Source: CAUSWF01 sp963535465
Lineage (GTDB): Bacteria; Bacillota_I; Bacilli_A; RF39; UBA660
NCBI GenBank assembly: GCA_963535465.1
Contig: CAUSWF010000005.1
Span: 7,957-71,956, forward strand
Reading direction: 5' to 3'
Length of the DNA stretch: 64,000 bases
The position numbers were made by a program, and so were the translations under genes. Shown one piece after another: positions 53,766 to 63,039 of this stretch. A model generated the notes under the pieces. The model was not told the origin of the DNA, made no database searches, and saw only the letters and a program-made list of their open reading frames with translations. Numbering within the stretch: the first letter of the stretch is position 1; every line of letters starts with the position of its first letter.

Positions 53766-54104
53766 TAATATAAATAAGCCATGTTCTGTTCCTATTTCTA
53801 GGCGACAAACATTTATCTGCCATAAGGCCCTTGAATCTGTTCATTTCCTTCATCAAGACTCTCCTACCAATTTTGGATTTCTCACTCGTGGGGTTTACCG
53901 CGTTTCACTGTTTTATTTCTAAAACACTCGTTTCTGTGGCACTTTATGGTCTATTGCATATTAAAAACTTAGCACATCAACCGCCGTTAGTATAACTACC
54001 TAAGGTTATTTGTTCCCTTAGCACGAACACTTATAATCATCACAGATTATGTGAGCATGGACTTTCCTCAAGGATATTAAATCCCAGCGTTTGTCTATAT
54101 ATTA
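53766..54104 (-). ncRNA. rnpB: RNase P RNA
   Basis: Catalytic RNA that trims tRNA 5' ends. On the minus strand the conserved block GAGGAAAGTCCATGCTC is at about 54071-54055 (P4 5' strand), and the 3' end carries ACAGAACATGGCTTAT, the partner strand (about 53794-53777). TAATATA (54104-54098) can pair with TATATTA (53772-53766) to form P1, which sets the ends given here. If so, P1 includes the stop codon of gpsB. The ends are estimates. gpsB-rnpB is the Bacillus order. This accounts for the only gap of more than 300 bases between proteins. Confidence 0.93.
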
Positions 54105-54452
54105 TTGATTACTTGTATCATCTGACTTTAAATTATAAACCATTTTTTCTAAATGAGATAATCTACGCATAATATCAACATTAGTAACTTCAGGCATACT
54201 ACTAGCATCACCTTTAACTATTTCATTAGCAAGTTCAGAATTTCTAAGTTGTTGCTTTAAATTCATAATTTCAGCCAAAAGCTCACTCTTCTCTGTTTCC
54301 AAACTATTAATAATACTAATAAATTGTTGATAATCATCCATAATTATATCAAGAAATTGATCTACTTCTTTTAATCTATATCCACGTGTATCTATTTTAA
54401 ATTCTTTTTCTAAAATATCTTGTGGAGAAAGTGCAATCTTATTTTGATACAT
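54102..54452 (-). CDS. gpsB: Cell-division protein GpsB (DivIVA family)
   Basis: The 116 residues begin with the DivIVA-type lipid-binding coiled coil: LSPQDILEKEFKIDTRGYRLKEVDQFLDIIMDDYQQF, and end with a short C-terminal domain. GpsB moves PBP1 between septum and side wall; ponA (PBP1) is divergent next door. RBS GGTGAT, promoter at 54479-54508. Stop codon lies in the rnpB P1 helix. Confidence 0.93.
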   Translation of the reverse strand: MYQNKIALSPQDILEKEFKIDTRGYRLKEVDQFLDIIMDDYQQFISIINSLETEKSELLAEIMNLKQQLRNSELANEIVKGDASSMPEVTNVDIMRRLSHLEKMVYNLKSDDTSNQ

Positions 54453-54478
54453 CTATATCACCAATCCCTTACACTAGT

Positions 54479-54508
54479 ATTATACTAACTACTAAGTTTT
54501 ATTGTCAA
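54479..54508 (-). promoter_or_regulatory. Promoter of gpsB (and probably rnpB)
   Basis: TTGACA (54508-54503), 18 bases, TATAAT (54484-54479) on the minus strand. A TATAAT for recU (54539-54544) lies on the opposite strand of the same intergenic region. Confidence 0.85.
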
Positions 54509-54560
54509 TTATTGTATAAACTTTTATCTATTTTATAGTATAATACTAGTAGGTGATTAA

Positions 54561-55145
54561 ATGAATTATCCTGGTGGAATAAAAATTAAAAATATAAGTA
54601 AAGAAATAAATTATAAAAATAGAGGAATGACTCTAGAAAACGATATAAATAAAACAAACGAATATTATAAAGAAATAGAAAAAGCTTATATCTATAAGAA
54701 ACCTACTCCAATAAAAATAGTTAAAGTAGATTACCCATCTCGTGAAAAAGCTATAATAAAAGAAGCCTACTTCACAATACCATCTACAACAGACTATAAT
54801 GGATTATATAAAGGTAAATATATAGATTTTGAGGCAAAAGAAACTATATCTAAAACATCATTTTCATTATCAAATATACATAAGCATCAAATAAAACATC
54901 TAGATAATATTGATAAAAATGGTGGAATATCTTTTATAATTGTAAGATTCACCACTCTAAATAAAACATATTTTGTATTAGCAAAAGACTTTATAGAATA
55001 TGTAAATAATGCAACAAGAAAATCTATTCCCATAGACTTTTTTGAAAAAAAGGCGTATATTTTAAACGACACCTATAGACCACCTATAGACTACTTAAAA
55101 GTAGTAGACTATATAATTGGAGGAAATAATGGAAAAGAAAATTAA
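54561..55145 (+). CDS. recU: Holliday junction resolvase RecU
   Basis: Nuclease that resolves Holliday junctions and interacts with RecA. The 194 residues match RecU: MNYPGGIKI (with the usual NYANRGM-like NYKNRGMTLENDI), KIVKVDYPSR, AYFTIPSTTDYNGLYKGKYIDFEAKET (nuclease core) and LSNIHKHQIKHL. RBS AGGTGAT. It overlaps pbp1 by 17 bases, the conserved recU-ponA pair. Confidence 0.95.
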   Translation: MNYPGGIKIKNISKEINYKNRGMTLENDINKTNEYYKEIEKAYIYKKPTPIKIVKVDYPSREKAIIKEAYFTIPSTTDYNGLYKGKYIDFEAKETISKTSFSLSNIHKHQIKHLDNIDKNGGISFIIVRFTTLNKTYFVLAKDFIEYVNNATRKSIPIDFFEKKAYILNDTYRPPIDYLKVVDYIIGGNNGKEN

Positions 55146-57696
55146 AAAGAGATTAAAATTTAAACCAAAAATAAATATAAAAAGAAAAAATTTAAATCAA
55201 ATAGATATATTACTAATATTAGGAGGCTTAATATTAACTATTATGTCATATATAACATTTGGTAAAGAAATAACATTTGCATTAATATTAGGACTAGCAT
55301 TTATATATGGAATTATATATGTACTAAGAAAATTACAAAATAAAAAACATGGAAAAATAATGATTAGAGTATTACTAATAGGTATACTTACATTAGTTAT
55401 AACAACTATGGCAGGATCAATCATGTTTTTTACATATATTAAACTAACTGCAGATGAAAAATTCGTAGAATCTAAGCTAGATACTACAGAAACATCTATA
55501 ATATATGATAAAGATGGTAATGTAATAAAAAAAATAGGTGCTGAAAGAAGAGAAAAAGTTACATATGATCAATTACCACAAGTACTAGTAGATGCCGTAG
55601 TTGCCACTGAAGACTCAAGATTCTTTATTCATAATGGATTTGATGCACCACGTTTCTTAAAAGCGTCTCTTGGACAAGTAATTGGTAGAAGAGGAGCTGG
55701 TGGAGCTTCTACTCTATCAATGCAAGTTGTAAAAAATACATTTACTAATGCAAAAGCAGATAGAGGACTAAAAGGAATAGTAAGAAAATTTAGTGATATC
55801 TATTTAGCAATATTTAAATTAGAAAAAAAATACACTAAAGTAGCAATATTAGAATATTATGTTAATAATCACTACTTAGGTGGAAATATATATGGTGTAC
55901 AAGAAGCATCAAAAGCTTATTTCAATAAAGATGTAAAAGATTTAACATTATCTGAAGCTGCTATTATCGCAGGAATGTTTAAATCCCCTTCTTACTATGC
56001 ACCAATAAGAAATCCTAAAAATGCAGCATTAAGACGTTCACAAGTTCTATACTTAATGGAAAGACACGGATATATTACATCAGCAGAAAGAAAAGCTGCT
56101 AATGAAATACCAGTAGAATCACTAACATCAAGTGGCTCAGAAGCTGCTGATGAATATCAAGGATATATTGATACTGTGGCTGAAGAATTAATGAGATTAT
56201 ATAAAGTTGATCCATACACTACTCCACTTCTTGTATACACTAATATGGATAGATCTAAACAAGATGGAGTAAATAAAGTATTTAATGGAGAAACATATAC
56301 TTGGAAAGATGATGCTGTACAATCTGGTGTTGCAGTATTAAATTCTGAAACTGGTGCTATAGAAGCAATCGGAGCTGGAAGAAAAGTTAAAAACTATAGA
56401 AATGGTATAAAATCATTCAACTTTGCAACACAAATAAAACGTCAACCCGGTTCAACAGCTAAACCGCTATTTGATTATGGTCCTGGTATTGAATATAATA
56501 ACTGGTCAACATATCAACTATTTAATGATGAACCTTACTCATATAGTAATGGTAAATCTATTAAAAACTGGGATGGTGGATACTTTGGACTAATAACATT
56601 AAGAAGAGCATTATCAGCTTCTCGTAATATTCCTGCATTAAAAGCATTCCAACAAGTAGACAATTCTAAAATTAAAAAATTTGTAACATCACTTGGAATA
56701 AAACCCGAAATAGATGCTAACGGAAGACTACATGAAGCTCATGCTATTGGAGCATTTACTGGAGTTAACCCAGTACAAATGGCTGGAGCATACGCAGCAT
56801 TCTCAAATGGAGGATATTATAACGAACCATTTGCTGTTAAGAGTTTTACATATAGAACAGGTCAAAAGACAGTAGAACACAAAGCTAAAAAAACTCGCGT
56901 AATGTCTGATGCTACATCATTTATGATCGCATCAGTTTTACAAGATGTACAATTAACTGGAGGCATGCCACATAATGTAGCAGCTAAAACAGGAACAACA
57001 AACTTTGATGATATAACAATGGACAAATATAATATGCCAGGAGATGCAATAAGAGACTCATGGGTAGTTGGATTCTCAAATAAAACTACTATAGGCATGT
57101 GGTATGGATATAGTGAAATAAAAGACGGAATACTAAGAAATCTACCAGCAACAATCGCAAAAGAAAAATTATTTAATGCCCTAGTTGCATCTGGTGCAAT
57201 GGAAAAAAATAGAACACCATTTGTACAACCAGATAGTGTAGTTAAACTTCCTATAGCAGTTGGTTCTAATCCACCAGCTATAGCCAATTCTGGTGAAGCT
57301 GTATACGAATATTTCAAAAAAGATTATCAACCAAAAGCTGATGCCAGACCAACAATAGTTGCTAAACCTTCTAACTTAAGAGTAACATATGATAATACAA
57401 ACAATAAATTAGATATAACATGGCAAGCAGTAGCTAAACCTGCAGAAACTGAAACAGATACAACTGGAGAATGGGGATATAATGTATATCATAATGATAC
57501 GTTAATTGGATGGACAACAACTACATCACTATCAATGATTACAACATCACCTTACGGAACATATAAAGTAATAGCTAAATTCAAAGGTTATAGTGGAGTA
57601 CAAAGTGAAGAAGCAACATATAAACTAGAACAACCTACTCCTTCACCTACGCCAACTCCAACACCCACTCCAACACCATCTCCAGCAACACCATAA
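55129..57696 (+). CDS. ponA: Class A penicillin-binding protein 1
   Basis: Bifunctional peptidoglycan glycosyltransferase and transpeptidase. Start at ATG 55129, 5 bases after GGAGG. In 855 residues: N-terminal membrane helices (about 22-70 and 80-105), GT51 domain with VVATEDSRFFIHNGFD and GGASTLSMQVVKN, then the penicillin-binding domain with SxxK in GSTAKPL, SxN in SASRN and KTGT in AAKTGTTN. A fibronectin-III-like domain (PSNLRVTYDNTNNKLDITW) and a (Pro-Thr)n tail of about 20 residues end it. It shows this organism makes peptidoglycan. Confidence 0.97.
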   Translation: MEKKIKKRLKFKPKINIKRKNLNQIDILLILGGLILTIMSYITFGKEITFALILGLAFIYGIIYVLRKLQNKKHGKIMIRVLLIGILTLVITTMAGSIMFFTYIKLTADEKFVESKLDTTETSIIYDKDGNVIKKIGAERREKVTYDQLPQVLVDAVVATEDSRFFIHNGFDAPRFLKASLGQVIGRRGAGGASTLSMQVVKNTFTNAKADRGLKGIVRKFSDIYLAIFKLEKKYTKVAILEYYVNNHYLGGNIYGVQEASKAYFNKDVKDLTLSEAAIIAGMFKSPSYYAPIRNPKNAALRRSQVLYLMERHGYITSAERKAANEIPVESLTSSGSEAADEYQGYIDTVAEELMRLYKVDPYTTPLLVYTNMDRSKQDGVNKVFNGETYTWKDDAVQSGVAVLNSETGAIEAIGAGRKVKNYRNGIKSFNFATQIKRQPGSTAKPLFDYGPGIEYNNWSTYQLFNDEPYSYSNGKSIKNWDGGYFGLITLRRALSASRNIPALKAFQQVDNSKIKKFVTSLGIKPEIDANGRLHEAHAIGAFTGVNPVQMAGAYAAFSNGGYYNEPFAVKSFTYRTGQKTVEHKAKKTRVMSDATSFMIASVLQDVQLTGGMPHNVAAKTGTTNFDDITMDKYNMPGDAIRDSWVVGFSNKTTIGMWYGYSEIKDGILRNLPATIAKEKLFNALVASGAMEKNRTPFVQPDSVVKLPIAVGSNPPAIANSGEAVYEYFKKDYQPKADARPTIVAKPSNLRVTYDNTNNKLDITWQAVAKPAETETDTTGEWGYNVYHNDTLIGWTTTTSLSMITTSPYGTYKVIAKFKGYSGVQSEEATYKLEQPTPSPTPTPTPTPTPSPATP
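57633..57693 (+). repeat. Short tandem repeat coding for the Pro-Thr tail of PBP1
   Basis: Imperfect repeats of CCAACWCC and CCTACKCC type code for PTPSPTPTPTPTPTPSPATP at the end of ponA. Such repeats can vary in number between strains. Confidence 0.75.
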
Positions 57697-57730
57697 AAAA
57701 AGATGTAACTACTTAGTTACATCTTTTTTG
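57695..57730. terminator. Bidirectional terminator between ponA and nth
   Basis: 16-bp stem AAAAAAGATGTAACTA/TAGTTACATCTTTTTT (57696-57711, 57714-57729) with a 2-base loop; convergent stop codons are inside it. Confidence 0.92.
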
Positions 57731-58341
57731 CATATATCTTTTAACTTACAATCACTACACAAAGGATTAATAGCCTTGCATTTATATCTACCAAATAATA
57801 CCATCTGTATATGAATCTTTCTCCACAACTCCTGTGGAATTTTTTTACATAATTTTCTCTCTACCTCTTCAACACTATCATTCATTTTAGAAAAACCTAG
57901 TCTATAAGAAACTCTATTAACATGAGTATCAACCGCAATATGAGCCTCATTATAATATTCACTTAAAAATACATTTACTGTCTTTCTCCCTATTCCTGGT
58001 AACGATTCAAGTATTTCTCTATCCCTAGGTACATTGCCACCATACTTATCACATAAAATAGTTGCTATATCAACTACATATCTAGCCTTCTTTCGTTGAT
58101 TACCAAGAGGTCTAATGATTTCTTCAATATCACTATACTTAGCCTTACTTATCGCTTCTAAACTATTATATTTACTAAATAAAATAGGAGTAACCTTATT
58201 AACTCTTTCATCTGTAGTTTGTGCAGAAAGCATTATAGCAATTAATAAAGTATAATCATTACTATAAATAAGTGGACATTTAGGATCAGGAAATAGTAAA
58301 TCCAAATACTCAATAATCCTTTTAGTCGTTAAGCCAGTCAT
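57709..58341 (-). CDS. nth: Endonuclease III
   Basis: DNA glycosylase and AP lyase for oxidised pyrimidines. The 210 residues show the HhH motif with catalytic Lys in LPGIGRKTVNVFL, catalytic Asp in AVDTHVNRVSYRLG and the 4Fe-4S loop C-x6-C-x2-C-x5-C (CKAINPLCSDCKLKDIC). RBS weak, translation probably coupled to dnaD (20-base overlap). Order cca-dnaD-nth is like Bacillus. Confidence 0.97.
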   Translation of the reverse strand: MTGLTTKRIIEYLDLLFPDPKCPLIYSNDYTLLIAIMLSAQTTDERVNKVTPILFSKYNSLEAISKAKYSDIEEIIRPLGNQRKKARYVVDIATILCDKYGGNVPRDREILESLPGIGRKTVNVFLSEYYNEAHIAVDTHVNRVSYRLGFSKMNDSVEEVERKLCKKIPQELWRKIHIQMVLFGRYKCKAINPLCSDCKLKDICKKDVTK

Positions 58342-58954
58342 AATCTATTATCTCATCCACTTCCACCTTACTATCAACAGGATTTCTATATTTATTTAAC
58401 TCATCTATTTCCTTAATACCCTTACTGTTCCAATCATATAATATCTTATCAATATATCTAATATTGCTAACTTTATTAATAGAAGCTTCTCTTATCGCAG
58501 CATCTATTAGTTCTCTACTATTACCATTAACTACCCAAGATTTAATAACTTCAATTTCTGAAGGAGATAAAGTCCTACCAAACTCAACTTGTATCTTATC
58601 ATATATATCACAAGCATCATTATCATCAGGAATATCCTTAAGTACCATTCTCTCATAAAAAGGAGATAAATCAATAACTTCATTTAAAATACCATTATTA
58701 TCCTTAACTGACTTTATATCAAGCAAATGCATTGTACTTAATTTATCAACAATCTCCATCAATTCTATACTAGACAAAGATAAATCACTACTAATAGAAT
58801 CAGGATCAAATAATAAATTATTCCCCTTACCATGAAAATACATAAGAACAATAAAAGATTCCATATCAATAGATAATTCTTTATATCTATCTAAAAAATA
58901 TAAAGGAATAACTAAACTACCACGCTTATATAAATTTATTAAAGTACTATCCAT
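58322..58954 (-). CDS. dnaD: Replication initiation protein DnaD
   Basis: The 210 residues have the DnaD N-terminal winged-helix domain and the C-terminal DnaD/DnaB2 domain (VEFGRTLSPSEIEVIKSWV, then YIDKILYDWNSKGI, a YxxxIL-W motif). In low-GC Firmicutes DnaD remodels DNA at oriC and at restart forks with PriA (also here). RBS AGGAGGAG. Between cca and nth. Confidence 0.92.
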   Translation of the reverse strand: MDSTLINLYKRGSLVIPLYFLDRYKELSIDMESFIVLMYFHGKGNNLLFDPDSISSDLSLSSIELMEIVDKLSTMHLLDIKSVKDNNGILNEVIDLSPFYERMVLKDIPDDNDACDIYDKIQVEFGRTLSPSEIEVIKSWVVNGNSRELIDAAIREASINKVSNIRYIDKILYDWNSKGIKEIDELNKYRNPVDSKVEVDEIIDYDWLND

Positions 58955-58962
58955 AACTCCTC

Positions 58963-60039
58963 CTATAAATAATATATTTTTATAAAGTTTATTATATCAT
59001 CTTTATTATTATTTAATCTAGAATTTATAATTTCTTCTTCAACTCTTACAAATATTTCTTCTATATATTTACCTTCTCCCATACCAAGTAATAATAATAT
59101 ATCATCTCCACTAATATCAATATCACTCCTGCTCTTTATAGGTAAACTATTGTACCTAGAAACAATACAACCTTCTCCTTTAATATCAGATACTATTTTA
59201 CATATATATAAACCATATTTATATAAAATATTATTATCTATCTTCTTATCAATTATCTCTCTAATACCTTTAATTATATTAAACTCATTTTTATTAAAAG
59301 GATATAAATTATTTTTATCTACAATAGACCATACACCTAATAAATCATATCTACTTTTTATCTTATCTAAATCATATAAATTTAATTCTTTATCTAAACC
59401 ATATCTTTTTAATAACTCAATACCATCTAATATATTATCACTTAAAAATATTTTATCTAACTCTTCTTTTTTTCTATTATAAGATAAATTAGCTAAATAC
59501 TTTTTATTATTATTAATACCATCAACTACATTGTTATCCAATTTAAAACCTAAAGTAGTAGCAAATCTAATAGCTCTAAGTATTCTTAAAACATCATCTC
59601 TAAACTTATCGTTAGCATCTCCTACACTTCTAATAATTCCCATTCTAATATCATTAACTCCACTCATATAATCAATTATTTTTCTATTCTTATCTATAAG
59701 TAAAGTATTCATAGTAAAATCTCTTCTATATAAATCTTCTTCTACATTATCAACATATTTAATACTACTAGGTTTCCTGTTATTAACATAATTCTCTTCT
59801 ACCCTAAAAGTAGTAATTTCAAACCTAGAATTATTATGTTTAACTATTGCATTACCAAATTCACCAGGTATTGCACCTGAAAATATACGACATATATCAT
59901 CTACTCTAGCATTAGTACATATATCTACATCAACACTATCAATACTTAATATAAAGTCTCTAACCGCACCTCCTACAATATATGCACTAAATCCATTATC
60001 TTCAAGTTTATTAACTATATATAATCCATCTTTTAACAC
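58963..60039 (-). CDS. cca: CCA-adding tRNA nucleotidyltransferase
   Basis: Class II nucleotidyltransferase that adds or repairs the tRNA 3' CCA. The 358 residues have GGAVRD (23-28), metal-binding Asp37 and Asp39 in DVDI, RRDFTMNTLLID and DDVLRILRAIRFATTLGF. Length is shorter than typical bacterial enzymes (about 400), the C-terminal region being reduced. Start GTG at 60039, 3 bases after AGGTGAT; extended -10 TGTTATAAT at 60064-60056. First gene of cca-dnaD-nth. Confidence 0.94.
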   Translation of the reverse strand: MLKDGLYIVNKLEDNGFSAYIVGGAVRDFILSIDSVDVDICTNARVDDICRIFSGAIPGEFGNAIVKHNNSRFEITTFRVEENYVNNRKPSSIKYVDNVEEDLYRRDFTMNTLLIDKNRKIIDYMSGVNDIRMGIIRSVGDANDKFRDDVLRILRAIRFATTLGFKLDNNVVDGINNNKKYLANLSYNRKKEELDKIFLSDNILDGIELLKRYGLDKELNLYDLDKIKSRYDLLGVWSIVDKNNLYPFNKNEFNIIKGIREIIDKKIDNNILYKYGLYICKIVSDIKGEGCIVSRYNSLPIKSRSDIDISGDDILLLLGMGEGKYIEEIFVRVEEEIINSRLNNNKDDIINFIKIYYL

Positions 60040-60055
60040 AATATCACCTACTAAA

Positions 60056-60064
60056 ATTATAACA
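60056..60064 (-). promoter_or_regulatory. Extended -10 promoter of cca-dnaD-nth
   Basis: TGTTATAAT on the minus strand, 17 bases before the cca GTG, directly after the hup terminator. Confidence 0.6.
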
Positions 60065-60089
60065 AATAAAAGAACCTATCACTAGGTTC
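60065..60089 (-). terminator. Intrinsic terminator of hup
   Basis: Minus strand stem GAACCTA/TAGGTTC (60089-60083 with 60078-60072), loop GTGA, then TTTTATTTG. Confidence 0.8.
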
Positions 60090-60099
60090 CAATTAATAA

Positions 60100-60375
60100 T
60101 TACTTATTAACAGCTGTCTTTAAAGCAGTTCCTGGTTTGAAAGTTACAGCTTTACGTGCAGCAATCTTAACTGTTTCACCAGTCTTAGGATTACGTCCTT
60201 CACGAGCTCCTCTCTTAGAAACTCCAAATGTTCCAAATCCAACTAATGGAACTTTGTCTCCTTTTACTAATGCTCCTGTAATTGCTTCAAATACTGCATT
60301 AACAGCTTTAGCAGCGTCTGTTTTAGTTAATCCAGCTTCTTCAGCAACGATTTCTACTAATTCAACTCTTTTCAT
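60100..60375 (-). CDS. hup: DNA-binding protein HU
   Basis: The 91-residue nucleoid protein: MKRVELVEIVAEEAGLTKTD, then VPLVGFGTFGVSKRGAREGRNPKTGE, the HU DNA-binding arm. Start ATG 60375 with AGGAGG; the longer frame is not used. Strong RBS and codon use closer to consensus fit high expression. Monocistronic. Confidence 0.97.
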   Translation of the reverse strand: MKRVELVEIVAEEAGLTKTDAAKAVNAVFEAITGALVKGDKVPLVGFGTFGVSKRGAREGRNPKTGETVKIAARKAVTFKPGTALKTAVNK

Positions 60376-60495
60376 GTTTCCTCCTATAATTAAGCACACA
60401 TATTATGCTTACAATTAAAATATATATTATTTTTTATAATAAATCAATAAAATTACATCTAATTTACATTTTTTCTTTATTTTACAACGGTTAAA

Positions 60496-61440
60496 CTACT
60501 TTTTACCTCTCTTAGAAAGAAGTTCAATTATCTTACCAAGTTCAAAATATAAAAAACATAAAGCTAATGATCCAAACCAAACTTCAAGCATTAATAATAT
60601 ATTAAATTCACATAAAGAACTATACACTATTTTATTAGAACAAACTGGATATGAATTACCAAGTATTGCACCCACTACTAGAAGTATTAAAAATAATACT
60701 ATAGAAAACTTTTGATAAAAATTAAACTTAGTCTTACTAACGTTATTAGTAATAGTTTTAATATGTGGAACATCTTCTCTTATTTCTTTTATTTCACTAA
60801 ATAACTTATCACTATCATCATTATAATATTCTCTATATAAATATATATATCTAGCTAATAAAATAGTATAAATACTCTTAAATACATATAAATGTACAGT
60901 ATCTAAATTAATAGTAAATATATTTATTAAAGTAATAAACAAACTAACAATAACAATACTATAAAAATAATTATCGTTACTAAATTCATTTAATAACGAA
61001 TTAGATAATTTAAACTCCTCATAATACCTAGTACCCAAAAATAATGAGTATAACATATATATAAATATAGATATATTTAAAATAGAACTAATTAATGCTG
61101 CTAAAAAATTAATAGTACCAGAACTAGATAATTGTATAACAGTAAATATAGAAGTAACTCCTATAATACCATGTAATATAATAATACCTAAGTTAAGATA
61201 ATTAAAATACTTCTTACCAATCTTAAAATTAATTAATGCAAAGTATAAAGCCATTATTAAATACATAAAATTAGCATTTAACCTATTACTAAATACTCCA
61301 CCTGTAGAAAATCCCATCTTTATAGTTAAACTCTGTCCAATACCAACTACAATTAAACTACTAATAATAGCTAGTAAACTAATAATTCTACTATTATCAT
61401 ACCATTCTTTATTCTTCTTACCTTCTAACATATCATTCAC
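60496..61440 (-). CDS. Eight-helix membrane protein, unknown function
   Basis: The 314 residues form about eight transmembrane helices with short loops and a Lys-rich C terminus (LSKRGKK). There is no transporter signature that I recognise. Start could be ATG 61440 or the fourth codon (61431), which has better spacing from GGGTGA. It is divergent from der, with two extended -10 boxes (TGCTATAAT for this gene, TGTTATAAT for der) within 34 bases. Confidence 0.75.
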   Translation of the reverse strand: MNDMLEGKKNKEWYDNSRIISLLAIISSLIVVGIGQSLTIKMGFSTGGVFSNRLNANFMYLIMALYFALINFKIGKKYFNYLNLGIIILHGIIGVTSIFTVIQLSSSGTINFLAALISSILNISIFIYMLYSLFLGTRYYEEFKLSNSLLNEFSNDNYFYSIVIVSLFITLINIFTINLDTVHLYVFKSIYTILLARYIYLYREYYNDDSDKLFSEIKEIREDVPHIKTITNNVSKTKFNFYQKFSIVLFLILLVVGAILGNSYPVCSNKIVYSSLCEFNILLMLEVWFGSLALCFLYFELGKIIELLSKRGKK

Positions 61441-61448
61441 CCAAATAT

Positions 61449-61457
61449 ATTATAGCA
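61449..61457 (-). promoter_or_regulatory. Extended -10 of the eight-helix protein gene
   Basis: TGCTATAAT on the minus strand, 8 bases from the ATG region; back to back with the der promoter. Confidence 0.6.
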
Positions 61458-61473
61458 TAAACATATACATTTA

Positions 61474-61482
61474 TGTTATAAT
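61474..61482 (+). promoter_or_regulatory. Extended -10 promoter of der
   Basis: TGTTATAAT, 22 bases upstream of the der ATG; no convincing -35. Confidence 0.65.
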
Positions 61483-61504
61483 ATTGCTAGTTTGGAGGGG
61501 TATT

Positions 61505-62806
61505 ATGAAAAAACCAACAGTAGCTCTAGTAGGAAGACCTAACGTAGGTAAATCAACTCTATTTAATAAAATAGTAGGTAGAAGAATATCTATAATTGAA
61601 GATACACCAGGTGTAACTAGAGATAGAATATATGCTAATGCATCTTATCAAGGAAAAGAATTTAATATAGTAGACACAGGTGGTATTGATACAGAAACAC
61701 TAACTTTTAATAATGAAATAAAAATGCAAGCAGAAATAGCTATAAAAGAAGCAGACGTAATAGTATTTATAGTTGATGGAAAAGAAGGACTAACTGAAGG
61801 AGATAAAATAGTTCAAGAAATCCTTCGTAAAGCTAATAAAAAAGTTATAGTTGCTATAAATAAAGGTGATACAAATGAAGCTAAAGAAAATCAATATGAA
61901 TTCTATGAATTAGGCTTTGATGATTATGTATTAATAAGTGGAATTCATAATATAGGATATATAGATTTATTAGATAAAATTACAGAAGATTTTAAAGAAC
62001 AAATAGAAGATCAAGATACAAGATTAAAATTCTCAATAATAGGAAGACCAAATGTAGGTAAATCCTCTCTAATAAATGCACTTTTAAATGAAGAAAGAGT
62101 TGTAGTATCAAATATAGCAGGAACAACAAGAGACTCAATAGACTCAATATTAAAATATAACGGTGAAGAATATATACTTATAGATACAGCCGGAATGAGA
62201 AAAAAAGGAAAAGTATATGAATCAATTGAAAAATACTCATTATTAAGAAGCTTAGAAGCAATAGATAGATCAGATATTTGTCTAGTAGTAATTAATGCAG
62301 AAGAAGGCATAAAAGAACATGATAAACATATCGCAGGATATGCCATTGAAAAAGGCAAAGGAATTATATTCGTAGTAAATAAATGGGATAAAGCAACTAA
62401 TACAATAGATGAATTCAATATAATTATGAAAAATGAATTCCAATTCGCAACCTATGCTAAAATCGTATACTTATCAGCATTAACTAAAAAAAGAATAAAT
62501 ACTCTAATGCCAGAAGTATTAAAAGTAAAAGATGCAATAGTAAGAGAAGCTAAAACTTCAGTATTAAACGATATGATAAGAGATGCCTATATGCTAAATA
62601 TGCCACCATCATATAAAGGTAAAAGACTAAAAATATACTTCGTATCACAAACAGGTATAAAACCGCCTAAATTTACATTTAGAGTAAATGATAAAGGATT
62701 AGTACACTTCTCATATGAAAGATATTTAGAAAACAAAATTAGAGAAAACTTCAATTATGAAGGAACACCTATAATATTACAATTTAAAAATAGAGGTGAA
62801 GAATAA
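61505..62806 (+). CDS. der: Double-GTPase ribosome biogenesis factor Der (EngA)
   Basis: Essential 50S maturation GTPase with two G domains in tandem: GRPNVGKSTLFN with DTPGVTRD and DTGG, then GRPNVGKSSLIN with AGTTRDS and DTAGMRKKGK, followed by a KH-like domain (KRLKIYFVSQTGIKPP). Start ATG 61505 has GGAGGGG upstream. 433 residues, normal length. First gene of a four-gene plus-strand unit with three small unknown genes. Confidence 0.97.
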   Translation: MKKPTVALVGRPNVGKSTLFNKIVGRRISIIEDTPGVTRDRIYANASYQGKEFNIVDTGGIDTETLTFNNEIKMQAEIAIKEADVIVFIVDGKEGLTEGDKIVQEILRKANKKVIVAINKGDTNEAKENQYEFYELGFDDYVLISGIHNIGYIDLLDKITEDFKEQIEDQDTRLKFSIIGRPNVGKSSLINALLNEERVVVSNIAGTTRDSIDSILKYNGEEYILIDTAGMRKKGKVYESIEKYSLLRSLEAIDRSDICLVVINAEEGIKEHDKHIAGYAIEKGKGIIFVVNKWDKATNTIDEFNIIMKNEFQFATYAKIVYLSALTKKRINTLMPEVLKVKDAIVREAKTSVLNDMIRDAYMLNMPPSYKGKRLKIYFVSQTGIKPPKFTFRVNDKGLVHFSYERYLENKIRENFNYEGTPIILQFKNRGEE

Positions 62807-63039
62807 TGATTATCGGAAACAACAATAAAAATAATTTCAATAACTTCAATAATAACAATATAAATAAAAATAAAAATTCTAATATATTCACTAAAGATAT
62901 AAAAGATATGTCTCATTCAAATCCAACTAGTAGTAAAGAAATGAATGATAAAGCAATAGCTATGTTAAAATCTCGCCTTGATAATAAATTAATTTCTTTC
63001 GAAGAATTTCAAAATGCTATGAAAAAAATAGGTAAATAA
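62806..63039 (+). CDS. Small Asn-rich protein with SHOCT-like end
   Basis: The 77 residues start with an Asn/Lys low-complexity stretch (NNNKNNFNNFNNNNINKNKN) and end in MLKSRLDNKLISFEEFQNAMKKIG, which looks like a SHOCT motif (short C-terminal oligomerisation domain found in many exported or membrane-linked proteins). RBS GAGGTGA; the ATG overlaps the der stop (TAATG). Function unknown. Confidence 0.65.
   Translation: MIIGNNNKNNFNNFNNNNINKNKNSNIFTKDIKDMSHSNPTSSKEMNDKAIAMLKSRLDNKLISFEEFQNAMKKIGK

Noticed and set aside
56862..57317. Open frame of about 150 codons antisense to ponA
   Set aside because: It lies fully inside ponA, has no RBS and its composition is a reverse shadow of the penicillin-binding domain.
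57633..57693. Short tandem repeats considered as CRISPR or phase-variable array
   Set aside because: The units are 6-8 bases, in frame, and code for a Pro-Thr tail of ponA; there are no spacers.
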